Shown piece after piece: positions 53,856-62,544 of a DNA stretch of 64,000 bases. Positions within the stretch are counted from its first letter, which is position 1; each line of letters begins with the position of its first letter. Made by a program: the position numbers and the translations under genes. Below the pieces are notes generated by a model that saw nothing but the letters and a program-made list of their open reading frames with translations, made no database searches and was not told where the DNA came from. This stretch comes from Bacillota bacterium (GTDB lineage Bacteria > Bacillota > Bacilli > Bacillales > Cytobacillaceae), in the NCBI GenBank assembly GCA_030705955.1, contig JAUZPL010000013.1, positions 1 to 64,000 on the forward strand, written 5' to 3'.

Positions 53856-54793
53856 GTTTGATTCCTCCTTTTTAATGGATCAAGAAAATAATCAAGGATT
53901 TGGCTAATCCATTGTGCTATAAGTAATAAAACCATAACTAATAAGCTAAAACCTATTACAGCCGGGACATCAATGGGTAATGGTTCACCAGGCATTATGG
54001 AATATCGAATATGTATAGCAGTGATTAAACGTGAACCAATGCCATGATATAAAGTTAAAAACTCTACAACAAACATTCCTGAAAATAATGTTAAGACAAT
54101 GTGCATAAAATGTTGCAGTAATTTGGGCCAGCAGTTTCTTAAAGTATGTTTGAGAAGCACCATCCTGTCAGGAACACCTTTTGCTTTTTCTGTTTTAATA
54201 TAATCCTGTTCATCTTCCGTATCTAATGCTTGTGATGTATATCGTGCAATAATAAATGCAGGATACATACTCAAAAAGATAATTGGAAAGAAGATATTAT
54301 ACCATCGGTCATCACCATACATATCCATTCTTGGAAGGCCGTGTCTCATGGCAACGGACAAGAATGTCTGAACGAGAAAAATGAGAAAAAAGTCTGGTAC
54401 AGATTGCCCTAACCAGGTTGTTCCTTTTCCAAAAAATCTCCCAAATTTAGTTTGGTGCCTGTAATCGAATATTCCTTTATTGATTCCAATGAAGATACTT
54501 AAAAACAAAGCAGGAATTAAAATAATAATACTTCTCTTAAAATATAGTAATAACTCAACTTCAACAGGCTCATCAAAATTTGTTGTACCAAGGCTTTTCT
54601 TTGTCTTCACTTCTTCAAAATAATTTGTAATGTTTTTTTGATACTGATTCCAGGTGAAATGGTAGGACATGACGTCAAGGTCACCAACCCGATGTGAAAC
54701 AGTATCACGCGGCAATAGTACAATTAAAATGATAATCAGCGCCATACATATCCAAAGACAAAGACTGCCAAGAAGCCGGAAAAATAGATTCAT
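53852..54793 (-). CDS. ABC transporter permease, DppB/OppB type
   Basis: A 313-residue permease with about six hydrophobic segments. The large external loop after helix 1 is about residues 30-90. The EAA-like loop is EKAKGVPDRMVLLKHTLRN. VPAVIGFSLLVMVLLLIAQW resembles the OppB end. It forms the heterodimeric channel with the protein at 52905. The two genes stand alone without ATPases or a binding protein. Confidence 0.84.
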   Translation of the reverse strand: MNLFFRLLGSLCLWICMALIIILIVLLPRDTVSHRVGDLDVMSYHFTWNQYQKNITNYFEEVKTKKSLGTTNFDEPVEVELLLYFKRSIIILIPALFLSIFIGINKGIFDYRHQTKFGRFFGKGTTWLGQSVPDFFLIFLVQTFLSVAMRHGLPRMDMYGDDRWYNIFFPIIFLSMYPAFIIARYTSQALDTEDEQDYIKTEKAKGVPDRMVLLKHTLRNCWPKLLQHFMHIVLTLFSGMFVVEFLTLYHGIGSRLITAIHIRYSIMPGEPLPIDVPAVIGFSLLVMVLLLIAQWISQILDYFLDPLKRRNQT

Positions 54794-54901
54794 TGATTTA
54801 TTACCTCCCTAAAAACAGCAAGGCAGGGATTCCAGTATATCCATATTATTACAAGGAAATTACTATTCGCAAGTCTTTTATGAAAATTCTAACTCTTATA
54901 A

Positions 54902-54934
54902 ATAAAAACCAACAATTTTGTTGGTTTTTATTCG
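54902..54934 (-). terminator. Intrinsic terminator after transglutaminase gene
   Basis: AAAAACCAACA - ATT - TTGTTGGTTTTT is symmetrical with T runs on each strand; it lies 10 bp after the transglutaminase stop. Confidence 0.88.
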
Positions 54935-54943
54935 GAAAATAAC

Positions 54944-55939
54944 CTACCAAGGATATTCTCCTTCCATATGCATATCCGTTTTTGTAAAGTATGCTGGGTG
55001 ATAGCTGTGGACAAATTTACTAGTATTTATATTAATAAACCCAGAACCATAGGTAGGGTCTTCAGGTTGCCACTTTCCATTTAGCTTTACTTCATCCCAA
55101 GCATGATTTTGTCCATACATTACTTTTGTTTCGATGCCGACCGCACGGTGTAGGGCTGCACTTAAATCTGCATAGCCAGAACATAGTACTACTCTTGATT
55201 GATATGTTTGCAGAGCAGAGTATAAAGGTGGGTTTGTGCTATTAACAAGCCGGTCATTATATGAAATATTTTTTGCAACCCACTCAAAAATCGCCCTGGA
55301 CTTCTCTACGTTAGTAGATTTCCCATTTGTGATGCGATGTGCAAGTGATACAAGGGTTGGATTGTTGCTTTGAACCATAAAGCTTGGAAGCAAATAAGGG
55401 TCTCCATCTGTTAAATGAAATACAGCGTACCCAAGTACTTTATTTGGGTCATCTACTTTCCCCTTATACAATTCATTAAGATTGAGAATAACCTCTCCGA
55501 CATTATAATGAAGCGGATATTCATAGTGAATAGCACCATTTGTGAAAGGGACCTTGATGGTTGTCTTTGTATTTGCGCGTTGTTCTTGTATATATAGAAT
55601 AATGCCATCCGCTTTGTAGTATTTTCCATATGGTGTAGGTTTTCCAGTAACCAGTAACTTTCCATTACTAACAGAAACTCGATATGTTTGGATTACCTGA
55701 GTAGGATATTTACTTTTTTGTTCAGTTGGCGCGCTTTTTAAAATATTTTTAACAGGCTGTTGTGTTGTTAATTTCTGTTGTAGTGTGGGGGATACCACCT
55801 TCAGGGATGAATTGCCCAATAGGTTAGAAACTTTATGATCAAATAATCCTTCCATTTGTTTTAATGATGGGAGGGCGTTTTTACTAGATAAATAGAAAAA
55901 AACAAACATACAAAAAAAGAGGACTAGAATTTTTTTCAT
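54944..55939 (-). CDS. Membrane-anchored transglutaminase-like protein
   Basis: About 331 residues with an N-terminal anchor or signal (MKKILVLFFCMFVFFYLSSK), a long beta-rich spacer and a C-terminal transglutaminase-like domain. The catalytic Cys is in VVLCSGYADLSAALHRAVGI, the histidine in YGQNHAWDEVKLNGKW and the aspartate in EDPTYGSGF. Such proteins act as proteases or cross-linking enzymes at the cell surface. The ATG at 55939 is chosen for GAGG at good spacing; earlier starts at 55942 and 55948 are possible. It is transcribed next to a two-component system but separated from it by a terminator. Confidence 0.84.
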   Translation of the reverse strand: MKKILVLFFCMFVFFYLSSKNALPSLKQMEGLFDHKVSNLLGNSSLKVVSPTLQQKLTTQQPVKNILKSAPTEQKSKYPTQVIQTYRVSVSNGKLLVTGKPTPYGKYYKADGIILYIQEQRANTKTTIKVPFTNGAIHYEYPLHYNVGEVILNLNELYKGKVDDPNKVLGYAVFHLTDGDPYLLPSFMVQSNNPTLVSLAHRITNGKSTNVEKSRAIFEWVAKNISYNDRLVNSTNPPLYSALQTYQSRVVLCSGYADLSAALHRAVGIETKVMYGQNHAWDEVKLNGKWQPEDPTYGSGFININTSKFVHSYHPAYFTKTDMHMEGEYPW

Positions 55940-56005
55940 CATCTTCACCTCATTTTTTTATTCTTTATAAGTTTAATTTAAAGGGAGAATACAAATTATA
56001 CAAAC

Positions 56006-56037
56006 AAAAAACCTTATCCATTAAATGGAAAAGGTTA
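56006..56037 (-). terminator. Intrinsic terminator after histidine kinase gene
   Basis: AACCTTATCCAT and ATGGAAAAGGTT pair directly after the kinase stop; T-rich downstream on the minus strand. Confidence 0.75.
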
Positions 56038-57534
56038 TTATTTTTCTGCAAAAGGAAGAGAAACTCGGAAAGTTGTTCCCCTTCCAATCTTGCTTTCGAC
56101 ACTAATGGTTCCTCCATGTGCTTCGATGATAGACTGTGTAATGGATAAACCGAGTCCTGCTCCGCCATATTGCCGCGTTCGGGAAGAATCTGATCTATAA
56201 AAGCGGTCGAAAATAAACGGGATGCTTTCTTCACTTATTCCATGTCCGTTGTCGTTAACAGAAATATTGGCATGGCGGTTATGAACTACAAGGGAAAGCT
56301 TAATGGTTCCTGTAACAGGATCTGTGTGTTGAACCGCATTGTTAAATAAATTTAATATCACCTGTTTTATTTTATCTATTTCATATTGTCCACTGATACC
56401 TTCAGTAAGATTGAAATATACTTGACGATTTCCAGCTAACACAAGAAGCTGCGGCTCCATATCTCTAATTAGTTCAGTCAGGTTGACCAAAGAAATCTGT
56501 AAATTCGGAGCCTGGTCTAATTTGGTTAGCAATAAAAGATCTTCAACTAATTTAATGATTCGTTTCGATTCTCCATGCATACTGTTTAATGCTTTGTATA
56601 ATTGTTCTGGCTTGTTTGCGGCACCCCTTAATAAAACTTCCAAAAAGCCATGAATAGAGGTAAGAGGAGTCCTTAGTTCATGGGAAGCATCTGCAATAAA
56701 CCTTCTCATTTGTTCCTTTGTTTCTATTTCATACTCAAATGACTCTTCTAAACGCTCTAGCATTCCATTAAAGGAATCTGACAACCGGTCAATTTCTTCC
56801 TGACCTTGATGTACTGGGAGTCGTTCTGCTAAGTTACCGGCATTTGTTTTCTTTACCGCACTTACAATTTTAGATAATGGGACAAGTGTCTTTTTTAAAA
56901 CTCTTAAATAAATGGCTAATCCAGCCGCTAAGGCAAGGAAGGATAGAATAACAAACGTTAATAATTGCTGTAAAAGCACATGCTTTAATGGAGTTGTATT
57001 TATTCCCATTTGTAAAATAGATGAAGGATGATTTAATTGTACATCTGGCGGACCGCCAACAGGTCTAAAAACAATTAACTGCTCCTCTCCATTTTTATTT
57101 TTAGCAATTCGATAATTCACTTTTTTATGTGATGAAAGCTCACTAATGAGAAATTTATATTCGGTTTTAGAGAGTGTTGGAGCCTGTATACTATTTTTTT
57201 CTAAATAATCCTTCACATTCCCATTGCTGTCTATTATGGCAAGAGAGATATCCTGTAAGAAAAAGAACTTATTATGATCTTCATGTACATTATTTTGATC
57301 ATCTGGTTTAAGATCAGTAGTTCCATTTCCCCCATTAAAGCCTAAATCCCTTGGTAAGGACATCATTTTAGAACTTAATGTGTCCGCCTCATTTCGGTAA
57401 AGGAAATCCTTCATTACCCAATACTGTGTCAGTCCAATTGTGAGTAGAATAAAAGCTAATATAAATAATGTTCGTGTTAAAAGCTGATAACGGAGTGACC
57501 CGGGGAAGAATAGCTTTTTGATGGAATTCATCAT
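56038..57534 (-). CDS. Sensor histidine kinase
   Basis: A 498-residue kinase. Helix 1 is at about residues 15-35, then an extracytoplasmic sensor of about 140 residues, helix 2 (about 188-208) and a HAMP domain. HisKA shows DASHELRTPLTSIHGF (His about 282). HATPase has NLFNNAVQHT, NDNGHGISEESIPFIFDRFY and GGAGLGLSITQSII. Its start overlaps the response regulator stop (TGATG). It autophosphorylates and passes phosphate to that partner. The signal is unknown; no named family member is safely assigned. Confidence 0.92.
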   Translation of the reverse strand: MMNSIKKLFFPGSLRYQLLTRTLFILAFILLTIGLTQYWVMKDFLYRNEADTLSSKMMSLPRDLGFNGGNGTTDLKPDDQNNVHEDHNKFFFLQDISLAIIDSNGNVKDYLEKNSIQAPTLSKTEYKFLISELSSHKKVNYRIAKNKNGEEQLIVFRPVGGPPDVQLNHPSSILQMGINTTPLKHVLLQQLLTFVILSFLALAAGLAIYLRVLKKTLVPLSKIVSAVKKTNAGNLAERLPVHQGQEEIDRLSDSFNGMLERLEESFEYEIETKEQMRRFIADASHELRTPLTSIHGFLEVLLRGAANKPEQLYKALNSMHGESKRIIKLVEDLLLLTKLDQAPNLQISLVNLTELIRDMEPQLLVLAGNRQVYFNLTEGISGQYEIDKIKQVILNLFNNAVQHTDPVTGTIKLSLVVHNRHANISVNDNGHGISEESIPFIFDRFYRSDSSRTRQYGGAGLGLSITQSIIEAHGGTISVESKIGRGTTFRVSLPFAEK

Positions 57535-58217
57535 GGTAAATCCACTCGATACCCCGAACCTCGAATTGTCCGGATTATTTGGTGTTCCTTATCATTCAGC
57601 TTATCTCTTATGGAACGAATATAAACTTCTACTATATTCTCTTCTCCTTGGAAATCATACCCCCATACACGATCCAAGATGATTCCTTTACTCATCACCA
57701 TTCCTTTGTTCATGACCAAAAATTTTAAAAGTTCATATTCAGTAGGTGAAAGCTCCAAAATTTTATTATTAAATATAAATTCTTTTCTTTTGTCATCTAA
57801 CTTAAATGGCCCGTATGTTACCTCATTAAAAAGATGGGGAAACTGATTTCTAAGACGGGCTTGTATTCTTGCAAGCAATTCCTCGAAACTGAATGGTTTC
57901 ACCACGTAATCATCTGCACCAATCCTTAAGCCTTTCACCCGGTCATCCACTTCATCTTTTGCGGTTAGCATAATAATGGAGGTTTGAGCGCCGCTTTTCT
58001 TTATCATTCTACATACCTCAAAACCATCCATTCCAGGCATCATTACATCTAAAATGGCAATATGTGGTTGAAATTCTTGAGCCAGATTCATGCCGGTCAA
58101 CCCATCAGGTGCTGTTTTAACTTCATATCCCTCGTTTGTTAATCCCAATTCCAAAAATTGCAAAATATGTGGTTCATCATCTACAAGCAAAATTTTTATT
58201 CCATCAATTGTACTCAA
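57531..58217 (-). CDS. OmpR-family response regulator
   Basis: A 228-residue regulator. The receiver domain has KILLVDDEPHILQFLE (acidic pocket), the phospho-acceptor in HIAILDVMMPGMDGFE (Asp about 57), the switch residues MLTAKDEVDDR, and the lysine of YVVKPFSFEELLARI. The C-terminal winged helix has LSPTEYELLKFLVMN and EVYIRSIRDKL. It is the partner of the kinase at 56038. Targets are unknown, though the transglutaminase and divergent acyl-CoA synthetase are the nearest. Confidence 0.93.
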   Translation of the reverse strand: MSTIDGIKILLVDDEPHILQFLELGLTNEGYEVKTAPDGLTGMNLAQEFQPHIAILDVMMPGMDGFEVCRMIKKSGAQTSIIMLTAKDEVDDRVKGLRIGADDYVVKPFSFEELLARIQARLRNQFPHLFNEVTYGPFKLDDKRKEFIFNNKILELSPTEYELLKFLVMNKGMVMSKGIILDRVWGYDFQGEENIVEVYIRSIRDKLNDKEHQIIRTIRGSGYRVDLP

Positions 58218-58787
58218 TTTATAAAACCCCCAATACTAGTAACATCATTATCTTCTATAAAGCTGAAAATTGCCTGAATGAAATCTTAATGGTAGCTGAA
58301 ATTAGCTATCCTCTTGATAATTAAGACTTTTTTTAAAAAATTAGGGACATATTTGGGCAAACTACGCACATCCTCCAAGAATGTTTTTGATTTTCTGGAA
58401 ACATGTAACTTGCATTCATGCCCATTTAAGATTGAAAGTACATAATACGAGACATAGTCAATTTTAAATGATAAATGGAGGAATTGACACCAATTGTAGC
58501 AGCTGTTTGCAGAACAAACAATATTGATAGTTTCCGTTTGGCCCATGTGGATCAAGCAATCTATATGATGTAAAAGAATATGGGAGATATGGGAGGGGTT
58601 TTTCCAGGATGGTATTGTTCAAATGTTTATAAAATACAAATAATTGAAATCGTTTTCGGAAAATTAAAACTTTACTTTGATAAATAAAATGTCTATTATT
58701 GTTTACGTGGTTATTTTAAGTTTAAATTTTATTGAAAAAAGTGGGATTGCTATGTGAAATCTCGCACAAGAATAGAGGATGAAGAAG
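58218..58787. other. Intergenic region, no gene recognised
   Basis: A 570-bp gap between divergent genes. A stretch at 58478-58582 can be read as LTPIVAAVCRTNNIDSFRLA with a GGAGG next to a TTG, but the spacing is too short and the frame has no partner, so it is at best a remnant. The remainder is AT-rich. A run of promoter-like hexamers precedes the acyl-CoA synthetase, none convincing. Confidence 0.4.
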
Positions 58788-60350
58788 TTGGATTTAAATC
58801 ATTTACTTGCACCTGAACATTATAATATTGCTAATGAGATTGATAAACACTTCTCTGAAAAGCAGGCCTTGATATGGGAAAATGAATTGGGTGAACGAAA
58901 AACGATTACATACTCTGAATTAATAAAGAGAGCTAATAAATTAGCTAATGGACTAAAAAGTTTAGGGCTAACAAAAGGTGACCGGGTTATTGTAATGACT
59001 ACTCGACTTATTGAATCCTATGTCATATATCTAGCATGTTTAAAGGCGGGGATTGTTATTAGCCCGGCTTCTGAAATGTTGCGGGAAAAGGATTTAGCCT
59101 ACCGTTTAAATCATTCAGAAGCGAAAGCAATTATTACCTATCATCCATTTGCAAAAGAATTTGAAAATATAACTGAAACGACTCCATTTTTACAGTTTAG
59201 AATTTCGTTTGGACAGGAAATTCCAGGATGGCTTTCTATGGAAAACTTAATAGATGGGGAGCCAGAAACTTTTCAAACTGTGGATACCCTAAAAGATGAT
59301 TATGCTTTTCTTGCCTATACGTCTGGGACGACAGGAATGCCAAAAGGGGTTGTTCATAGTCATGGATGGGGATTTGCTCACTTGCGTATAGCAGCTCCAA
59401 AGTGGCTAAATATTAGTGAAAAAGATACAGTATGGGCAACAGCAGCACCTGGCTGGCAAAAATGGGTATGGAGTCCGTTTTTATCCATATTAGGGTCGGG
59501 TGCCACAGGCTTTGTTTATAATGGAAGATTTCAGCCTCATAAATATTTAAAGCTTTTGCAGGATCAAAAAATAAATGTTTTGTGCTGTACACCAACTGAA
59601 TATCGGATGATGGCTAAATTAGATGACATTTCCAATTTTAATCTTTCACAGTTACATACAGCAGTCTCTGCGGGTGAGGCATTAAATAGGGAAGTCATTG
59701 ATATCTTTAAAAATGAATTTAATATCCAAATTCGCGATGGGTATGGACAAACGGAAAGCACCTTGTTGATTGCTAATCTAAATGTCGATTCTAAAAAAAT
59801 CGGATCAATGGGACAGCCACTTTTATTGGAATTTTTAGAAGTTGTAGATGAAACTGGCCAACCCGTTCCAGTGAATGAGGTTGGTACAATTGCAATTAGA
59901 AAAGATTTTCCAGCCCTTTTCAAACTATATTATAAAGATATTGAAAAAACGAATAGCGCATATCGCGGAAATTACTTTTTAACTGGTGATCGAGCTACAA
60001 AAGATGAAGACCATTATTTTTGGTTCCAAGGCAGAAACGATGATGTAATCATTAGCTCAGGGTATACAATTGGACCTTTTGAAGTAGAAGACGCACTAAT
60101 GAAACATGAAACTGTCAAGGAATGTGCGGTTGTTGCAGCGCCAGATCCTGATCGGGGAAATATAGTAAAAGCTTTTGTGGTGTTAAAAGATAATGTTGAG
60201 CCTAATGAAAGTTTAGTAAAAGAGCTTCAACAATTTGTGAAAAAATTAACAGCTCCATATAAGTATCCTCGAGTCATTCAGTTTGTGGAGTCTTTACCAA
60301 AAACAGATTCAGGAAAAATTCGCCGTGTTGAACTGCGGAACGTAAATTAA
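58788..60350 (+). CDS. Acyl-CoA synthetase (AMP-forming), acetyl/medium-chain type
   Basis: About 520 residues. The ATP/AMP motif is LAYTSGTTGMPKGVVHSHG (about 180-198). The adenylation signatures are DGYGQTEST and LTGDRATKDEDHYFWFQGR, and the acyl-activating lysine is in KTDSGKIRRVEL near the end. It forms acyl-AMP then acyl-CoA from a short or medium carboxylic acid; the relation to Bacillus YtcI/AcsA proteins is general. The TTG at 58788 has AGAGG nine bases upstream; the ATG at 58779 touches the same site and adds three residues (MKK). It ends at a large terminator. Confidence 0.88.
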   Translation: MDLNHLLAPEHYNIANEIDKHFSEKQALIWENELGERKTITYSELIKRANKLANGLKSLGLTKGDRVIVMTTRLIESYVIYLACLKAGIVISPASEMLREKDLAYRLNHSEAKAIITYHPFAKEFENITETTPFLQFRISFGQEIPGWLSMENLIDGEPETFQTVDTLKDDYAFLAYTSGTTGMPKGVVHSHGWGFAHLRIAAPKWLNISEKDTVWATAAPGWQKWVWSPFLSILGSGATGFVYNGRFQPHKYLKLLQDQKINVLCCTPTEYRMMAKLDDISNFNLSQLHTAVSAGEALNREVIDIFKNEFNIQIRDGYGQTESTLLIANLNVDSKKIGSMGQPLLLEFLEVVDETGQPVPVNEVGTIAIRKDFPALFKLYYKDIEKTNSAYRGNYFLTGDRATKDEDHYFWFQGRNDDVIISSGYTIGPFEVEDALMKHETVKECAVVAAPDPDRGNIVKAFVVLKDNVEPNESLVKELQQFVKKLTAPYKYPRVIQFVESLPKTDSGKIRRVELRNVN

Positions 60351-60398
60351 CTTATAAATAAGGGATAATCATTAAGTATTCATTCTAATTAGATAAAG

Positions 60399-60460
60399 AG
60401 GCTGACCCAAAAGGTTGATAATAACAACCATTTTGGGCTCAGCCCTTTTCTTTTTTTTTA
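60399..60460 (+). terminator. Intrinsic terminator after acyl-CoA synthetase
   Basis: GGCTGACCCAAAAGGTTG and CAACCATTTTGGGCTCAGCC pair across a short loop, followed by a T-rich run. Confidence 0.92.
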
Positions 60461-60637
60461 TTTTTTTGCACTTTTGGATGGAGACACTTTTATAAAAAAT
60501 AGTGGCTATTTTTTATTCATCCTTATTTTTATCTTCAGGAAACATTCAGCATCCCTTCAAGCTTAATTCAGGTTGATGGTGCACAATACAGTTAAGGACA
60601 TAAAGAACTTTTTAATAGTCCGAAAGGAGTTTTCCAA

Positions 60638-60958
60638 ATGGAAAAAAAGAAATTTACGACATGGGGAGTAAGCTTTACCAGCCTAGCTCTCGTTGCTGGA
60701 ATGATATCCTACCTTGGAATTTCAAATAAAGAAACAGCGAGTCAAGTGAATAAAGCCACTCAATCGCAGGCTATAACACAAAATTCAACTGATAAAATTC
60801 AAGGTGGGAATAACCAAAATTCTAGCTTTACTTATGAACTTCCTAACCAATCGAGTGACAATAATGGATCTCAATCATCATTTAACCAATCCACTCAAAA
60901 TGATCAATCATCTTCAAATCAACATGGAAACTTTGACACAACTACTGGAGGAACCTGA
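60638..60958 (+). CDS. Small anchored protein with C-terminal flavinylation-like tag (cassette 2)
   Basis: A 106-residue protein. The basic start MEKKKFTTWG leads to one membrane segment (about residues 9-26). An 80-residue Asn/Gln/Ser-rich low-complexity linker follows, and the protein ends GNFDTTTGGT. The last seven residues, D-T-T-T-G-G-T, resemble the D-x-x-(S/T)-G-A-(S/T) motif to which ApbE attaches FMN, with Gly in place of Ala and the acceptor Thr as the final residue. No FMN_bind domain is present. The stop codon overlaps the ATG of the apbE gene by one base (TGATG), and a ferric-reductase-like membrane protein follows. It is therefore proposed to be the flavin carrier. This is an inference from motif plus operon. 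GAAAGGAG precedes the ATG. Confidence 0.75.
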   Translation: MEKKKFTTWGVSFTSLALVAGMISYLGISNKETASQVNKATQSQAITQNSTDKIQGGNNQNSSFTYELPNQSSDNNGSQSSFNQSTQNDQSSSNQHGNFDTTTGGT

Positions 60959-61836
60959 TGTATAAATACAATTTCAACTCTATGAGTACAATCGTACAAA
61001 TTTCGATAAGCCAGGAATTGTTTGCAAATGATCTCATGCCGGTATATAAACTATTCTCATCCATTGAAGATACATGCAGCCGGTTTAAAAAAGATAGTGA
61101 ATTGTCTCGATTAAACCAACAAGTTGGACAAGAAGTGAATGTTTCAAGTGATTTGTACATCATTCTTCAAGAAGCATTAAAATACTACGAGGAAACAAAT
61201 GGAGTATTTAATCCTGGTATACTATCGGCAATTGAAAACAGTGGGTACACAAAGTCCATTGAATTTATAAAAGGGCGGGAATTAGAATCTTCCCCCCGCT
61301 CCACTTCTGATAGTAGTAGAAATCGGCCATATCAACTAAATGAAAGCACTAGGACAGTCACATTGCAAACCCGTATTGATTTAGGAGGAATTGCAAAGGG
61401 ATGGGTCATTGACCGAGCAGCTGATTTTTTATTGAAATATGGATATGGCTTTATTAATGTCGGTGGGGATATTCGAATTTTTGGGCGTTTGCCTAGGCCT
61501 TTAAATATTGGGATCGAGGATCCATTTGATTCAACAAAAATGATCTCTTCGATACAAGTTTCAGATGGTGGGGTCGCAACATCAACATCTATGAAAAGAA
61601 GATGGAAAATGAACGGAAGAAACAAGCATCATCTGATTGATGCCAAATCTGGAGAACCATCCACAAGTACGATTCTATCTTCAACCGTTACTGCTCCAAC
61701 AGCTACAGAAGCAGATGTTTTAGCAAAAGTGACTCTATTAATGGGGGAAGAAGACGGGAAAGCTTTTATTTTGAGCAAGAAAAATAATGCAGTGATCATA
61801 AATCAAGGAAGAGAAATTTGGAGAGGTGGCGAATAA
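60958..61836 (+). CDS. apbE: FAD:protein FMN transferase (ApbE), cassette 2
   Basis: A 292-residue ApbE enzyme, distant from the one at 44238. Signatures are DTCSRFKKDSELSRLN, TNGVFNPGILSAIENSGY, RIDLGGIAKGWVIDRA, FINVGGDIRIFGR, HHLIDAKSGEPS and ATEADVLAKVTLLMG. The N-terminus has no signal peptide (MYKYNFNSMSTIVQISIS), so FMN transfer would happen in the cytosol unless export is unusual. It overlaps the small protein's stop codon and is followed by the membrane protein one base after its own stop, a tight three-gene operon. Confidence 0.9.
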   Translation: MYKYNFNSMSTIVQISISQELFANDLMPVYKLFSSIEDTCSRFKKDSELSRLNQQVGQEVNVSSDLYIILQEALKYYEETNGVFNPGILSAIENSGYTKSIEFIKGRELESSPRSTSDSSRNRPYQLNESTRTVTLQTRIDLGGIAKGWVIDRAADFLLKYGYGFINVGGDIRIFGRLPRPLNIGIEDPFDSTKMISSIQVSDGGVATSTSMKRRWKMNGRNKHHLIDAKSGEPSTSTILSSTVTAPTATEADVLAKVTLLMGEEDGKAFILSKKNNAVIINQGREIWRGGE

Positions 61837-61837
61837 A

Positions 61838-62365
61838 ATGGAATCACTAGAATGGTACATCATCCGAGCAACAGGAACAGTTGCTTATTTGTTATTATAT
61901 CTCGCCGTATTAACTGGACTTTTTTCTATGGTTCAGAAGAAACGTAAAAAGAAAATAAACGGTCTCATTCATCTCCATGAAGCACTATCGAACTGGTCAT
62001 TAATACTTACTTGCGGGCACTTGGGGATTTTACTCATAGATTCATACTTCCCATTTAAACTTTATGAAATACTGGTCCCATTTGCCAGTGGTTATGAAAT
62101 AATTTCCATGGCAATGGGGTCAATTGCTTTTTACTTCCTAATTATTACGATTTTTACATCAAAATTCCGAAAAAAAATTGGTTATCAAAGATGGAGAAAA
62201 TTTCATTCTCTAAATCCAATTCTTTATATTTTAGTAACTTTTCATGGATTACTGAGTGGTACAGACTTCCCAGGGACAATTTTAGCAATTGTTAATATTG
62301 TACCGGTTCTTATCATGGGCGTATTTTTTCTTTCAAATAGGGAAAAGTTATCTGAAGCACATTAA
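61838..62365 (+). CDS. Ferric-reductase-like transmembrane heme protein
   Basis: About 175 residues with five membrane segments. Histidines in paired helices (IHLHEALSNW, CGHLGILL, KFHSLNPI and VTFHGLLSG) match the b-type heme ligands of the ferric reductase-like domain. No flavin or NAD(P)H domain is attached, so it needs a separate electron donor and acceptor. It is the last gene of the operon with the small tag protein and ApbE. The ATG at 61838 has AGGTGG eight bases upstream. Electrons may travel from the quinone pool through its hemes to the FMN on the small protein (inference). Confidence 0.86.
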   Translation: MESLEWYIIRATGTVAYLLLYLAVLTGLFSMVQKKRKKKINGLIHLHEALSNWSLILTCGHLGILLIDSYFPFKLYEILVPFASGYEIISMAMGSIAFYFLIITIFTSKFRKKIGYQRWRKFHSLNPILYILVTFHGLLSGTDFPGTILAIVNIVPVLIMGVFFLSNREKLSEAH

Positions 62366-62381
62366 ACAAAGCCAAGGTACA

Positions 62382-62416
62382 GAAGCATTCCTGCCAAAAA
62401 AGGGATGCTTTTTTTC
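62382..62416 (+). terminator. Intrinsic terminator after flavinylation cassette 2
   Basis: AGCATTCC - TGCCAAAAAA - GGGATGCT is followed by seven T. Confidence 0.85.
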
Positions 62417-62544
62417 TTCAAAAATCTACTCTTTTAGTCCAATTGCATAAAACAGCAAATAAATGCAAATAAAAGTATTGAAACCTGTACAAAACTGTAC
62501 ATAAGTAGTATACTACGGATAAATGTTTAAAAGGAGAAGGAAGT

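Noticed and set aside
58286-58555. 89-codon frame on the minus strand in the gap before the acyl-CoA synthetase
   Set aside because: It needs a TTG start with no ribosome binding site and matches no family pattern.
58478-58582. Reading frame LTPIVAAVCRTNNIDSFRLA after a GGAGG, resembling the start of a thiolase-like protein
   Set aside because: The GGAGG is only two bases from the TTG, the frame stops after 29 codons and no continuation is found in other frames. Too little to call even a pseudogene.
60760-60945. Possible frameshift or decayed gene in the Asn/Gln/Ser-rich region
   Set aside because: The frame is intact, starts with a good ribosome binding site, and its stop overlaps the next start, as expected for a working small gene.
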